7,591 nucleotides of DNA from Holophagales bacterium (GCA_031256155.1 JAIRRD010000027.1:1-7591); one strand, 5' to 3'. Positions 1 through 7,488 are shown, counted from the first letter of the stretch. Program-made: numbers and translations. The notes: generated by a model not told the origin, from the letters alone.

Positions 1-528
1 ATTTGTCAAATGATTGTACATTGAAGTTGTATCCCATATTTGAAATACCAGGAAATTGACCGTGTACACATGAAACAGCGTAATATCTCTTATAGTTATT
101 AATTCAGTAACGGCATCAAAATCCCACTTGTCCGGTGAAACCAGTTCACCGGTTGTTCTATCAATAACCTCCCAATATTTTTTTACGTCATGTTTGGTAT
201 CCAATGAATATTTTTCACGATAAAAACCAGAAATGGGGTCTATAACTATGGTTGTGGCTGTCGCGGTTACAGGATCGCTCATTAAAAATTTTTGAGGCAG
301 ATGATCCATGTGGGCGCGAGGGTATGTTTGCTCAGCCCTTACCAGACAAATAGTGGAATAAACCTCCAGGCCCATATCCAGCATTGCCTGGGAAAGGTCA
401 GTGCCATCGCTGTCTCTGATTGCATCGGCCCCCCATTTTCCGGCCAGTTCCAAAACCATTGTTTCTTCACCAACTTCGGCGGGCAGTGTAACGGAACCTG
501 TCAACTTTGAATCCATTGATGCTGTCAT
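1..528 (-). CDS. GH112 galacto-N-biose/lacto-N-biose phosphorylase, N-terminal part (runs off left edge)
   Basis: This family phosphorolyses Gal-beta-1,3-GalNAc (and Gal-beta-1,3-GlcNAc) in the cytoplasm, giving galactose-1-phosphate and the free N-acetylhexosamine. I translated 176 residues from the ATG at 528 to the window edge without a stop. Recognisable GH112 N-terminal signatures are KWGADAIRDSDGT (residues 31-43), KKYWEVIDRTTGELV (116-130) with W135 and D136-138 nearby, and the stretch ending in IWDTTSMYNHLTN (164-176). All match what I recall of bifidobacterial enzymes in order and spacing. Family members are about 700-750 residues, so roughly three quarters of the gene, including the catalytic acid, lies outside. 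There is no signal peptide, as expected. A weak Shine-Dalgarno (GGGTG, 534-538) sits 5 bases before this ATG; an alternative in-frame ATG is at 514-516. It starts 30 bases after the permease stop, so it is probably the third gene of the operon. The split between GalNAc and GlcNAc preference cannot be judged from this part. Confidence 0.9.
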   Translation of the reverse strand, partial: MTASMDSKLTGSVTLPAEVGEETMVLELAGKWGADAIRDSDGTDLSQAMLDMGLEVYSTICLVRAEQTYPRAHMDHLPQKFLMSDPVTATATTIVIDPISGFYREKYSLDTKHDVKKYWEVIDRTTGELVSPDKWDFDAVTELITIRDITLFHVYTVNFLVFQIWDTTSMYNHLTN

Positions 529-558
529 AATAACACCCAAAAATTACAAAAATACTAA

Positions 559-2508
559 TTAATTACTTGCGCTGCCCGAAAAGTAATCTTCAATTTCTTC
601 CAGAGTTTTACCTTTGGTTTCAGGCATAAAGAAAGCCGCTGTAACAAAATAAACCACCGTGCATCCTGCCCAGAAGAAAAACATTGCGGAAAATCCATAT
701 TGGCCGACCACAGGTAAAAAAACCAACGCTATCGCAAATTGAACGCCATTATTCAATACCATCGCAATCCCCATCCCCATAGACCTTATGCGCGTTGGCA
801 TCAACTCTGTCAGAGCCAGCCAGACACATACGCCCGGTCCAACGGCAAAGAAAGAAACAAATAAGCAAAGCAATGCGGTTATACTCCAACCGGTCGTTCG
901 TGTTGGAATAGGTCCCCATTTGGCTCTGTTTATTGTCAAGGGAGCCGTGTTTTCGGAGTCATCTGCGGTTATGTGAATTATTTGAGCTGACTGAATATTC
1001 TCAGCATCTGCAATATATTTTTGAGAGTTTTTATCTAAATTATTTCTGATATCTCTTGCTTTAAAAAATATTTCTCTCTCCTGATTTGTCAAATCCTGCA
1101 ATGCCCTGGTTTTATACTCTTTAGCTGACTCTAATATATTTCTCTCATCTGCGGTCAATGATTCAAATACAGAATCAGCCATTCGCAGTGTTGATTCAGC
1201 TTCCTTGGTTGGCATAAAAGATTTTATCATCTGTTGCTTATTACCATAAGAATATAGTATTGAAAGCTGCATTGGTACTGCGTTTTCATTTGGTAAGTCA
1301 ACATCCATAATGTTTAATTCAAGTTTATTATTTGTAATCATTGAAGTAATTTTGTCGGATACGTTGATTTGTTTTGCCTCAAAAGTTCTGTACACAAAGG
1401 CCGTCATAACCAAAGCAGCAATAATACCCAATGTCCCTAATTTCAGTAAAAATTTACGCCCCACCTTGTCCACCAAAACAGCACCGACCAAGGTCATTGA
1501 GCAATTCAATACCATTATTGTGGTAAATCCCCAGGAGGCTGAAATCGAATCCAATCCCGCTTGCTTTAATATTATAACTGAATACGCAATTACAGAATTT
1601 ATGCCGGTTGCTTGTGTGGCGGCTAAGACTATACACGCGATTATGAATGGAATGACATATTTTCGCTGGAACAAACTATCATTTTTTATTGGTTTTCCTT
1701 CTCCATCACCTATAATTTTATTATGAGTCGTCAACTCATTAATTTCAATCTTTACCGAATCTTCAGGCAATGAAAGACGGAGAATTTCCTGGGCCTGTTC
1801 TGTTTTTCCCTTTCTGTACAACCAGCGGGGTGATTCTTTTATAAAAAATGCGCCTATAGAAAAAATAACGCCGGGTATAGAGGCTACAAGAAACATATAA
1901 CGCCAGGCATCGCTATTGGCTTTAAAAATTGCCGCGTTGAGTGCAACAATATCTGAAGAAAATGCTTGCTGAGCTATGGCAATGCTCTCAGCGTTGCGAT
2001 TGGTAAAAAATACGCCGATCGCGCCTGCCGTAACCATTCCAAGAGTGAGCATGAACTGAAATAATGCCGTTCCCCTGCCTCTTATCTGGGCAGATAGACA
2101 TTCAGCCATATACAATGGCACTACCACGCAGATAATTCCACCGGATAAGCCCATTAAAATACGGCCAATCAATAGTGGCATAAAGCCCTGACTCGCGTAT
2201 ATCAAGAAAATGCTGAGAACAAAAGATAACCCTCCAATTATCATCATATTTTTACGTCCCAGCCAATCAGCCAGCATTCCCGCAAAAAAGCTGGCAAGGA
2301 CACCGCCACCCGTATAAATAGCAACAATAAAGGATAACTGCGCTTCCGTCACCTGAATGGTTTTATTTAAAAATTCCAGGGCAGAACCAATGATACCAAA
2401 ATCAACACCAGCCAGCAATCCACCCATTCCTGATATAAAAAGTAAGAATGGCATATAGCCGGGTTTTAATCCGCTATTCTCTTTTTTTTCTTTAATCACT
2501 ATATTCAT
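559..2508 (-). CDS. Sugar-porter family MFS transporter with large extracytoplasmic insertion; putative galacto-N-biose importer
   Basis: An inner-membrane major facilitator superfamily permease of the sugar-porter type, probably a proton symporter. Visible signatures are GVDFGIIGSAL in TM1 (34-44), ADWLGRK after TM2 (80-86), KESPRWL after TM6 (224-230), QATGINSVIAYS in TM7 (299-310), VDKVGRK after TM8 (346-352), VGPGVCVWLALTE in TM10 (556-568) and PETKGKTLEEIE at the C-terminus (629-640). I count 12 hydrophobic segments. At 649 residues it is much longer than the usual 450-500. The excess is a hydrophilic block of about 160 residues between TM9 and TM10 (374-537) and a longer TM5-TM6 loop (168-200); both loops should face outward. 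The ATG at 2508 has a good AGGAG (2516-2520) 7 bases upstream. It lies 59 bases after the GH101 stop with no terminator visible, which suggests co-transcription. The substrate is inferred only from lying between GH101 and GH112; galactose or GalNAc are alternatives. Confidence 0.92.
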   Translation of the reverse strand: MNIVIKEKKENSGLKPGYMPFLLFISGMGGLLAGVDFGIIGSALEFLNKTIQVTEAQLSFIVAIYTGGGVLASFFAGMLADWLGRKNMMIIGGLSFVLSIFLIYASQGFMPLLIGRILMGLSGGIICVVVPLYMAECLSAQIRGRGTALFQFMLTLGMVTAGAIGVFFTNRNAESIAIAQQAFSSDIVALNAAIFKANSDAWRYMFLVASIPGVIFSIGAFFIKESPRWLYRKGKTEQAQEILRLSLPEDSVKIEINELTTHNKIIGDGEGKPIKNDSLFQRKYVIPFIIACIVLAATQATGINSVIAYSVIILKQAGLDSISASWGFTTIMVLNCSMTLVGAVLVDKVGRKFLLKLGTLGIIAALVMTAFVYRTFEAKQINVSDKITSMITNNKLELNIMDVDLPNENAVPMQLSILYSYGNKQQMIKSFMPTKEAESTLRMADSVFESLTADERNILESAKEYKTRALQDLTNQEREIFFKARDIRNNLDKNSQKYIADAENIQSAQIIHITADDSENTAPLTINRAKWGPIPTRTTGWSITALLCLFVSFFAVGPGVCVWLALTELMPTRIRSMGMGIAMVLNNGVQFAIALVFLPVVGQYGFSAMFFFWAGCTVVYFVTAAFFMPETKGKTLEEIEDYFSGSASN

Positions 2509-2567
2509 GAATGATCTCCTGCATAATGTTAGAAATAAAACAAATGCAATAATTAATACAATTCAAT

Positions 2568-5500
2568 TTATTTTCCAGCACCTGTTATTTCTTCCACAAG
2601 CAGATTATCTATTACTATCGTCCCGGCTCTGTTGCTTCTCCTTCGTCGGTTGCTTGTTGTATTGGAGGTCATGGGCTGGTCGGATAGTATTTTAGTAATA
2701 CCAATAAACCAACCTGCTCTGTCATCTGTCTTAAATACAGTTGAAAAATACTTATGAGTATTTTCAAGTGTTTTTTCAATCATCTGGGTTTTTATTACTT
2801 CCTGGCCAGCGCCTGTGTCCACCCCTGCCGCAAAGGCAAATAAATTCTCCTGGTCATTTAAAACATCAAAACCGATTTTGTACGTTGTATTAGGTTTAAG
2901 TTTTAAAGTCGCTGGCACAGTGCGGTACAACATATCGGGACTATCTTCCAAACGGCTTTTTAAACTGAAATTTCCACCGATAACATCCTTAGTATATGGA
3001 GGATTGGCCTCAGACAAGTGGGTGTTCATAGGGCCTTTCCATCCATACATGAAAGGACCCCATCCCTCGTCAACATTCTCAAAATCCTCAAACAGGACAG
3101 CACTCTTAGCTGTGGAGGGCGGTGTACTTATGCTGGTTTTCACTAACCGCACATCGTCAAAGCGTACTTCCGTTCCCTTTTCATCCGCTTCAATTTGCAA
3201 AGACAATTTGGCACACCCATTTTCAGGGGCTGAAAAAATTACCTTCATACGATGCCAGTTTCGCAAATACTTACTGGATTGATCCGTGTAATTGATAAAT
3301 TCCGTAGCGTCAACAGTGTAAGAAACAGGTGTCATTGGCGTCATTTTAGACAACTCTTTCTCAGACCCCAACAAATCCAACCCGGCTATAGCGACTGTGC
3401 CTGTATCGTTGACCACTGATGTGGCAATTAATTTAAATGTCTCGGCCTTTAACGAACGAGCAAAATTAACAGTTGCTATACCACGGGCATCATATTTTAA
3501 AGTTCCATTCACAAATTCCTTTTGTTTGCCACTTGTAATTTCCGCATAAAAAGTTTTTATGGTGCCGTCTCCCTGACCTGAGGGAGCCATAATCGTAAAA
3601 CTGCTGACTGGATTTTTACCATCCAAACCAAGCTCAATAGTTGGTTCTTGTGTCCTGGCACTGCTTTGCGCGGCGACATTGTGTCCCACGGGGCGATTGG
3701 CTTCTTCTGGTTTGAGCGATCTGTAACATGTGTTCGGGTTGCCGTCAAACATATTTGATGTGCCTTCTCCCCTGGCGCTGCGGGGTGCGTTGCGCACCAT
3801 CCAGGGTTGCCGATCCCTGAACGGGGTAATGTCGTAAGCAGATTCAACTTTCAATGTTGCAGGACGTTTCCCGCTGATACTGAACCAGACAGAGGCGGCA
3901 TAAGTCTGACCGGGTGTCAAACCGATGATTTCCTGACTTACTGAAGACGCAGCTCTGCCATCCATAACTAACTCGGTTTGCCCGAAATCTGTATTTTCAA
4001 AGCGGATATTTTTATTTTCCTGAGATGGTTTCCAGGCATAAAAGCTGTGGCTGTCAAAACCAGGGTCTTTTACCAAGCCACCCTCACCCCAGTTGATTTC
4101 AGGCAAGGGAGACGGCGCGTCTCTGTAAAGCACATACGGCGTTTTTTGTTCAATGGCATTAAGAGTAGCCTTTCCACCGACTACAGGGATTTCCCTCTCG
4201 AACACTCTCCCCAAATCCGTCAGACGATATAAAAAAGCCGTCTTTACATTGGCCCAGGTCAATGGAACCTCCCAAGTAGAATCGCCGCCATTGTCATTCC
4301 AGTGATATATTTTTTTTTTTTTTTCCGGAACCCACGGTATAAAGCAGAGATTATCAATTGGGCGTGTGTTTGGTTTTTCGTATCGGCATGAATTGATAAG
4401 TTTGCCGTTTGTCCCATAAATTCTGGCAGTCTGGCCATCAAATTCCGTTCTAACTCCATCTGTAAACCAAGCAGAGCCTTTTTCCAACCTCAGTAACTGA
4501 AAATGCTGTAAAAATTTTGTAGGAAGGTTGACCGTGAAGGTGGATTGAATGACTTGGAGCATATCCCGCTCCGCATGCCAACCCAGAAAACCATCACAGT
4601 TACTGCCTCTCAGCAGAGGCTCATGTTGAAAAGTATCTTTGTCTGAATAGTGAACAAATCTGGCAATTTGACTGCGATCCCCTTTGCCACCTATTTGCTG
4701 TGTCCAGTCGTTGGCTACATGTATCCAAACCGCCCCCGCCTCCATAGTCCCCGGGAATTCGGTAAATTGAATCAACCCCAAACTATTGATTTTATTCCAC
4801 ATATGCCAAGCTGGCCATCCATATCCGTAATAGACATCCAGATAAACAAAATCAAGGTCAGGCAAATCTTTTCTTAAAGCCTCCAATCGTGCGTCCAGCG
4901 TCCCATAGGCAGCGTCATATCTGTAATCAGTCAGATACGATTCATCCAGCCATGCCCATCCTTGAGTCCCCATGTTCACTATCTTTGGATCGAAGTTCCT
5001 AGATTCAAGGTGATATTCGTGGGCGTTAATATGGACTCCCGTGAGAACGTTAAAATCGTGGCCTCGCCTAATCGCGTAGTTGAGTTCGTCACGCCCACCC
5101 TGACGTCGGCCAACATTACCGCCATAGTCAGGATGTGAACTATCATGCCCTTCTGACTGATACCCTTTTTGCTGTATGCGCTGTCCAAGCCCATCTGTGT
5201 ACAGCCAAATCTTTTTGGCATTGTCCAGAACCCGTAAAAAAGGATTGGTAGCCTGGCTGCCAAAATTCATTGCGATGTGGGCAATGGGATAAGATTTTGT
5301 CTTTTCTGCCCCATAAGGTTTCGGCACAGATTCACGGTAGGCAATGGCCGCATCCTGCCATGTAACCGCACCATCGCCATTGATGTCATTTGCAACTACC
5401 AATATGGCTTTGGGGGGGACTGTTTTTGCGTGGGGGATTTCCCTCCAGGTCCACTTCCCCGGTGTAACCCACGCCACTCGGTTTTTGCCTTCGCCCTTAG

Positions 5501-6149
5501 TTCTGACAATCATTCTCAGATTCTCGTCCAGTACGTTGGTGAACAAACCGGCAGCAATTTTACCATCACTTACAAAAGCGTAACTGGCACCGCGCTCACC
5601 CCGCTCATTGCGGTTCTTGGCCTTGTTGGCAAGGTTGTCTTTGAACTCAAGTTCCCTCACGTTGCTAAAGATATCGTGATCCTCAGGCTTTTCAGAGGCA
5701 TAGCTGGCCGCCATAAAGTTACCAAGCGCGATATCGGCATCCCCACTACCCGCTAAAAGGGCAAGTCCTGGAATTTCCACTGTCCGCAACATGACTGAGC
5801 CGGTTTCTTTTATGTCATCTATGGTGATAGCCAAAAAATTTCGAGCTATGCGGAAGGTAACAGTAAATGAAATGCCCGAATTCCTGAAGCCTAACTTGTA
5901 ATTTGCCGAATTGCCGTCTGTTGCTTGAAAACGTACTTCCGGCTTTTCAGGTTTGTCATTAATAATTATTAGGGACTGTTCGTCTTTAGGCAGAACCACC
6001 CTGTTATTTGCCAGCGAATAAGAAACGAGGCCGGGGAAATCATCCCTCAAAGTTACGCTGAAATTACCGCGGGCCAACGATTGGCCGTACGCCGTTTGAG
6101 AGGCCGACAGCATGACAGCAATGGTGATGAGCGGAAACAATTTGAACAT
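2568..6149 (-). CDS. GH101 endo-alpha-N-acetylgalactosaminidase, secreted, multidomain
   Basis: GH101 enzymes release intact Gal-beta-1,3-GalNAc from serine or threonine of mucin-type O-glycoproteins by a retaining mechanism. Residues 1-22 are a signal peptide (K3, hydrophobic core, A-Y-G before a likely cut at 22/23). Then follow an N-terminal beta-sandwich (about 27-250), a calcium-type loop DINGDGAVTWQD (255-266), and the catalytic barrel (about 286-560) with AMNFGSQATNPFL (293-305), TDGLGQ (318-323) and KGYQSEGHDSSHPDYGG (328-344). By comparison with the pneumococcal enzyme, D438 in FVYLD is the nucleophile, E464 in QFTEFPG the acid/base, and W398 and W400 the lid tryptophans (W400 is 38 residues before the nucleophile, as there). 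Beta domains follow, then a galactose-binding-like module (about 693-1004) interrupted by an F5/8-type segment, and a C-terminal module (about 1018-1187) with the family stretch THLSEANPPYTK (1043-1054). No sortase motif or dockerin is seen. AGGG (6157-6160) lies 7 bases before the ATG. First gene of the operon. Core 1 specificity is supported by the GH112 neighbour. Confidence 0.95.
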   Translation of the reverse strand: MFKLFPLITIAVMLSASQTAYGQSLARGNFSVTLRDDFPGLVSYSLANNRVVLPKDEQSLIIINDKPEKPEVRFQATDGNSANYKLGFRNSGISFTVTFRIARNFLAITIDDIKETGSVMLRTVEIPGLALLAGSGDADIALGNFMAASYASEKPEDHDIFSNVRELEFKDNLANKAKNRNERGERGASYAFVSDGKIAAGLFTNVLDENLRMIVRTKGEGKNRVAWVTPGKWTWREIPHAKTVPPKAILVVANDINGDGAVTWQDAAIAYRESVPKPYGAEKTKSYPIAHIAMNFGSQATNPFLRVLDNAKKIWLYTDGLGQRIQQKGYQSEGHDSSHPDYGGNVGRRQGGRDELNYAIRRGHDFNVLTGVHINAHEYHLESRNFDPKIVNMGTQGWAWLDESYLTDYRYDAAYGTLDARLEALRKDLPDLDFVYLDVYYGYGWPAWHMWNKINSLGLIQFTEFPGTMEAGAVWIHVANDWTQQIGGKGDRSQIARFVHYSDKDTFQHEPLLRGSNCDGFLGWHAERDMLQVIQSTFTVNLPTKFLQHFQLLRLEKGSAWFTDGVRTEFDGQTARIYGTNGKLINSCRYEKPNTRPIDNLCFIPWVPEKKKKIYHWNDNGGDSTWEVPLTWANVKTAFLYRLTDLGRVFEREIPVVGGKATLNAIEQKTPYVLYRDAPSPLPEINWGEGGLVKDPGFDSHSFYAWKPSQENKNIRFENTDFGQTELVMDGRAASSVSQEIIGLTPGQTYAASVWFSISGKRPATLKVESAYDITPFRDRQPWMVRNAPRSARGEGTSNMFDGNPNTCYRSLKPEEANRPVGHNVAAQSSARTQEPTIELGLDGKNPVSSFTIMAPSGQGDGTIKTFYAEITSGKQKEFVNGTLKYDARGIATVNFARSLKAETFKLIATSVVNDTGTVAIAGLDLLGSEKELSKMTPMTPVSYTVDATEFINYTDQSSKYLRNWHRMKVIFSAPENGCAKLSLQIEADEKGTEVRFDDVRLVKTSISTPPSTAKSAVLFEDFENVDEGWGPFMYGWKGPMNTHLSEANPPYTKDVIGGNFSLKSRLEDSPDMLYRTVPATLKLKPNTTYKIGFDVLNDQENLFAFAAGVDTGAGQEVIKTQMIEKTLENTHKYFSTVFKTDDRAGWFIGITKILSDQPMTSNTTSNRRRRSNRAGTIVIDNLLVEEITGAGK
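4310..4324. repeat. 15-base T/A homopolymer inside the GH101 gene
   Basis: A run of 15 T on the plus strand, read as 15 A in the GH101 mRNA. It encodes the end of E609, four lysines (610-613, all AAA) and the first base of I614, in a domain just after the catalytic barrel. The frame is intact on both sides: family-like sequence (IPWVPE before, IYHWND after) continues without a break. Such tracts are prone to replication slippage and RNA-polymerase slippage. Confidence 0.9.
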
Positions 6150-6318
6150 AAATTAACCCTTAATCAAAAAGCCATCAAGCTTTGCATACACACTTGTTAT
6201 TATACACTTCTCAAAAAAATATCCTCAAAAATTTGAAAACCGAAATAATTCTGCGACAAATTTCTGATTTTCCGTTAGTTTATTTTTTTGGGATTCTTAA
6301 TTTCCGAGGATTTTTGAC
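6150..6318. other. Divergent intergenic region
   Basis: This 169-base AT-rich gap separates the minus-strand glycan operon from the plus-strand kinase gene. It carries the minus-strand promoter above and Shine-Dalgarno sites at both ends: AGGG at 6157-6160 on the minus strand and GAGGA at 6306-6310 on the plus strand. For the plus strand a TTGAAA occurs at 6233-6238, but nothing like TATAAT stands at the right distance, so the promoter of the kinase gene is not identified. No riboswitch or terminator is visible. Confidence 0.6.
6199..6228 (-). promoter_or_regulatory. Sigma-70-type promoter of the GH101-MFS-GH112 operon
   Basis: On the minus strand there is TTGAGG (6223-6228) as -35, an 18-base spacer, and a perfect TATAAT (6199-6204) as -10. 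Transcription would start near 6190, leaving a leader of about 40 bases before the GH101 ATG at 6149. A 6-base direct repeat, AAGTGT on the minus strand, occurs at 6204-6209 and 6190-6195, 14 bases apart and bracketing the -10. It could be an operator but is too short to be sure. No regulator gene is present in the window. Confidence 0.65.
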
Positions 6319-6765
6319 ATGGCAGAATCTTCGCCCTTACTCCCCGTGACACTCACCTGCAACACGGACCTCAAATTCATAGACTTGATTCAGGTTGTTG
6401 GAGGCGAGTTGCTCAAACACATGAGCTTTACTCAGGAAGACGGTGAAAGGATTTGGCTGGCCATACAAGAAGGAATCGCCAATGCTATGCGTCATGGCAA
6501 CAAGTTGGATGCGTCTAAAACTGTATCTGTATCTTTTATTCCAAGCGTTGAACAAATTGAGATTCAAATAAAGGATCAGGGGAAAGGTGTTGACCTGGAC
6601 TCCATTCCAAACCCAAATTTACCGGAAAACCTGTTGAAACCCAACGGCAGAGGAGTCTATTTTATGAAACAGGTCATGGACGCAGTAAATTTGACTGTTT
6701 CCGAATCCGGCAGTACACTGGTTTTAATAAAACACCGGAAAGGACACAAACATGCAGCAAAGTAG
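6319..6765 (+). CDS. RsbW/SpoIIAB-like anti-sigma factor serine kinase (HATPase)
   Basis: A 148-residue cytoplasmic GHKL-fold ATPase of the RsbW/SpoIIAB/BtrW type. Such proteins bind a sigma factor or other partner and phosphorylate an STAS-domain antagonist. The N box is LAIQEGIANAMRHGNK (47-62), with E51, N55 and the H-G-N triplet at 59-61; the G1 box is DQGKGVDLDSIP (86-97); the G2 region is NGRGVYFMKQVMD (109-121). These are the ATP-binding residues expected of an active kinase, and the length is typical. The ATG follows GAGGA (6306-6310) by 8 bases. The last 14 bases overlap the start of the membrane-protein gene. No sigma factor, STAS protein or PP2C phosphatase is in the window, so its partner is unknown, and its head-to-head position beside the mucin operon does not by itself show a regulatory link. 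Confidence 0.88.
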   Translation: MAESSPLLPVTLTCNTDLKFIDLIQVVGGELLKHMSFTQEDGERIWLAIQEGIANAMRHGNKLDASKTVSVSFIPSVEQIEIQIKDQGKGVDLDSIPNPNLPENLLKPNGRGVYFMKQVMDAVNLTVSESGSTLVLIKHRKGHKHAAK

Positions 6766-7423
6766 CCAACCACAAAAAAGCAGCCACCTGTGGTTTTCAT
6801 CCTGGGACATACTGCCGTTGTTTGTCTTAGTCTTTTGTGTCGTTTCATACGTGGCTTTCAGCCCCAAATTCTACGGGGTGCTTCCTGCAATTAAAATCAA
6901 AAACCCTTTTTTAAGCCCAAACCAAGCATTACTTATGGGCATATTAGCTCCCTCCATGATTTGGGGTGCCTTTACCGCCAATATTGTCATTGGTAAACAG
7001 ACTGAATATATATGTATGCGCAGCTTTATAACAACAGGTGCTCTCCTCTTTGGTTTAGGAATAGCTCTGGAGTCAGTGTTCGATTCGGTTGCAATTTACT
7101 CATCTATTGGTATATTAATGGTCTTTATTATTATTGCAGGCATAGTGCATTTTAAAAAATTCCCCAACAGGACACTGAAAGTATCGGAGGACGACCCAAT
7201 ACATCAAGCTGAATATTGGAAAGGCGGCTTGAATTACTTTAACAAAAATGACAAAAGACTATTTGTGCCAAAGCGGTACCAGGACATTGATCCAGGTTTA
7301 ACGCCAAATTATGGGCAAAAGAAAGCCTGGATGATGGCTGTTATCTCAATATTGGGGATGACATCTATAAATCTGATAATAGTTATTATCAGGCTTTTTG
7401 AAGTATTCTCAGCAAAAAAATAG
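6752..7423 (+). CDS. Membrane protein with DUF5808-like C-terminal motif, function unknown
   Basis: A 223-residue integral membrane protein with about five hydrophobic segments (near 20-36, 58-80, 92-108, 114-134 and 193-213). Between the fourth and fifth lies a soluble stretch with YWKGGLNYFNKNDKRLFVPKR (residues 155-175 in part) followed by PNYGQKKAW (185-193). The W-x-G-x(3)-Y-x-N-x(2)-D-x-R-x-F-V-P-K-R pattern resembles DUF5808, a small domain found in membrane proteins, often with DUF1648. I recall this family from memory, so the label is tentative. The start overlaps the kinase gene by 14 bases, and AAGGA (6740-6744) sits 7 bases before the ATG inside the kinase frame, so the pair is probably translated together. 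No enzymatic motif is seen. A role as a membrane partner of the kinase is possible but unproven. Confidence 0.8.
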   Translation: MQQSSQPQKSSHLWFSSWDILPLFVLVFCVVSYVAFSPKFYGVLPAIKIKNPFLSPNQALLMGILAPSMIWGAFTANIVIGKQTEYICMRSFITTGALLFGLGIALESVFDSVAIYSSIGILMVFIIIAGIVHFKKFPNRTLKVSEDDPIHQAEYWKGGLNYFNKNDKRLFVPKRYQDIDPGLTPNYGQKKAWMMAVISILGMTSINLIIVIIRLFEVFSAKK

Positions 7424-7434
7424 ATTACTTGCTA

Positions 7435-7488
7435 TATAGTCGTTTTACTTGTGGATGCGCTAGACTGCGCCGTATAGCGGTTTTACTT
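7435..7488. repeat. Imperfect direct repeat, two 16-base copies 38 bases apart
   Basis: Copy one (7435-7450, TATAGTCGTTTTACTT) and copy two (7473-7488, TATAGCGGTTTTACTT) match at 14 of 16 positions. The second copy forms the left arm of the first strong hairpin; the first copy has no complementary partner, so it may be the remnant of a degraded unit. Confidence 0.6.

Noticed and set aside
292..510. A 72-codon open frame on the plus strand
   Set aside because: It is antisense to the GH112 N-terminus, whose translation clearly matches the family.
2509..2567. Possible terminator or extra promoter between the GH101 and permease genes
   Set aside because: The 59 bases are AT-rich with no stable hairpin and no convincing -35/-10 pair; only the AGGAG of the permease gene stands out.
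5352..5387. Dockerin-like calcium loop DINGDGAVTWQD in GH101, suggesting a cellulosome-type attachment
   Set aside because: There is only one loop, and an equivalent loop just before the catalytic barrel is normal in GH101 enzymes. It is not a dockerin pair.
5277..5756. A 159-codon open frame on the plus strand, opposite the GH101 gene (similar antisense frames at 2815-3282, 1310-1726 and 3978-4232)
   Set aside because: They lie wholly within well-supported minus-strand genes, have no recognisable domain or good ribosome binding site, and read as low-complexity shadow translations.
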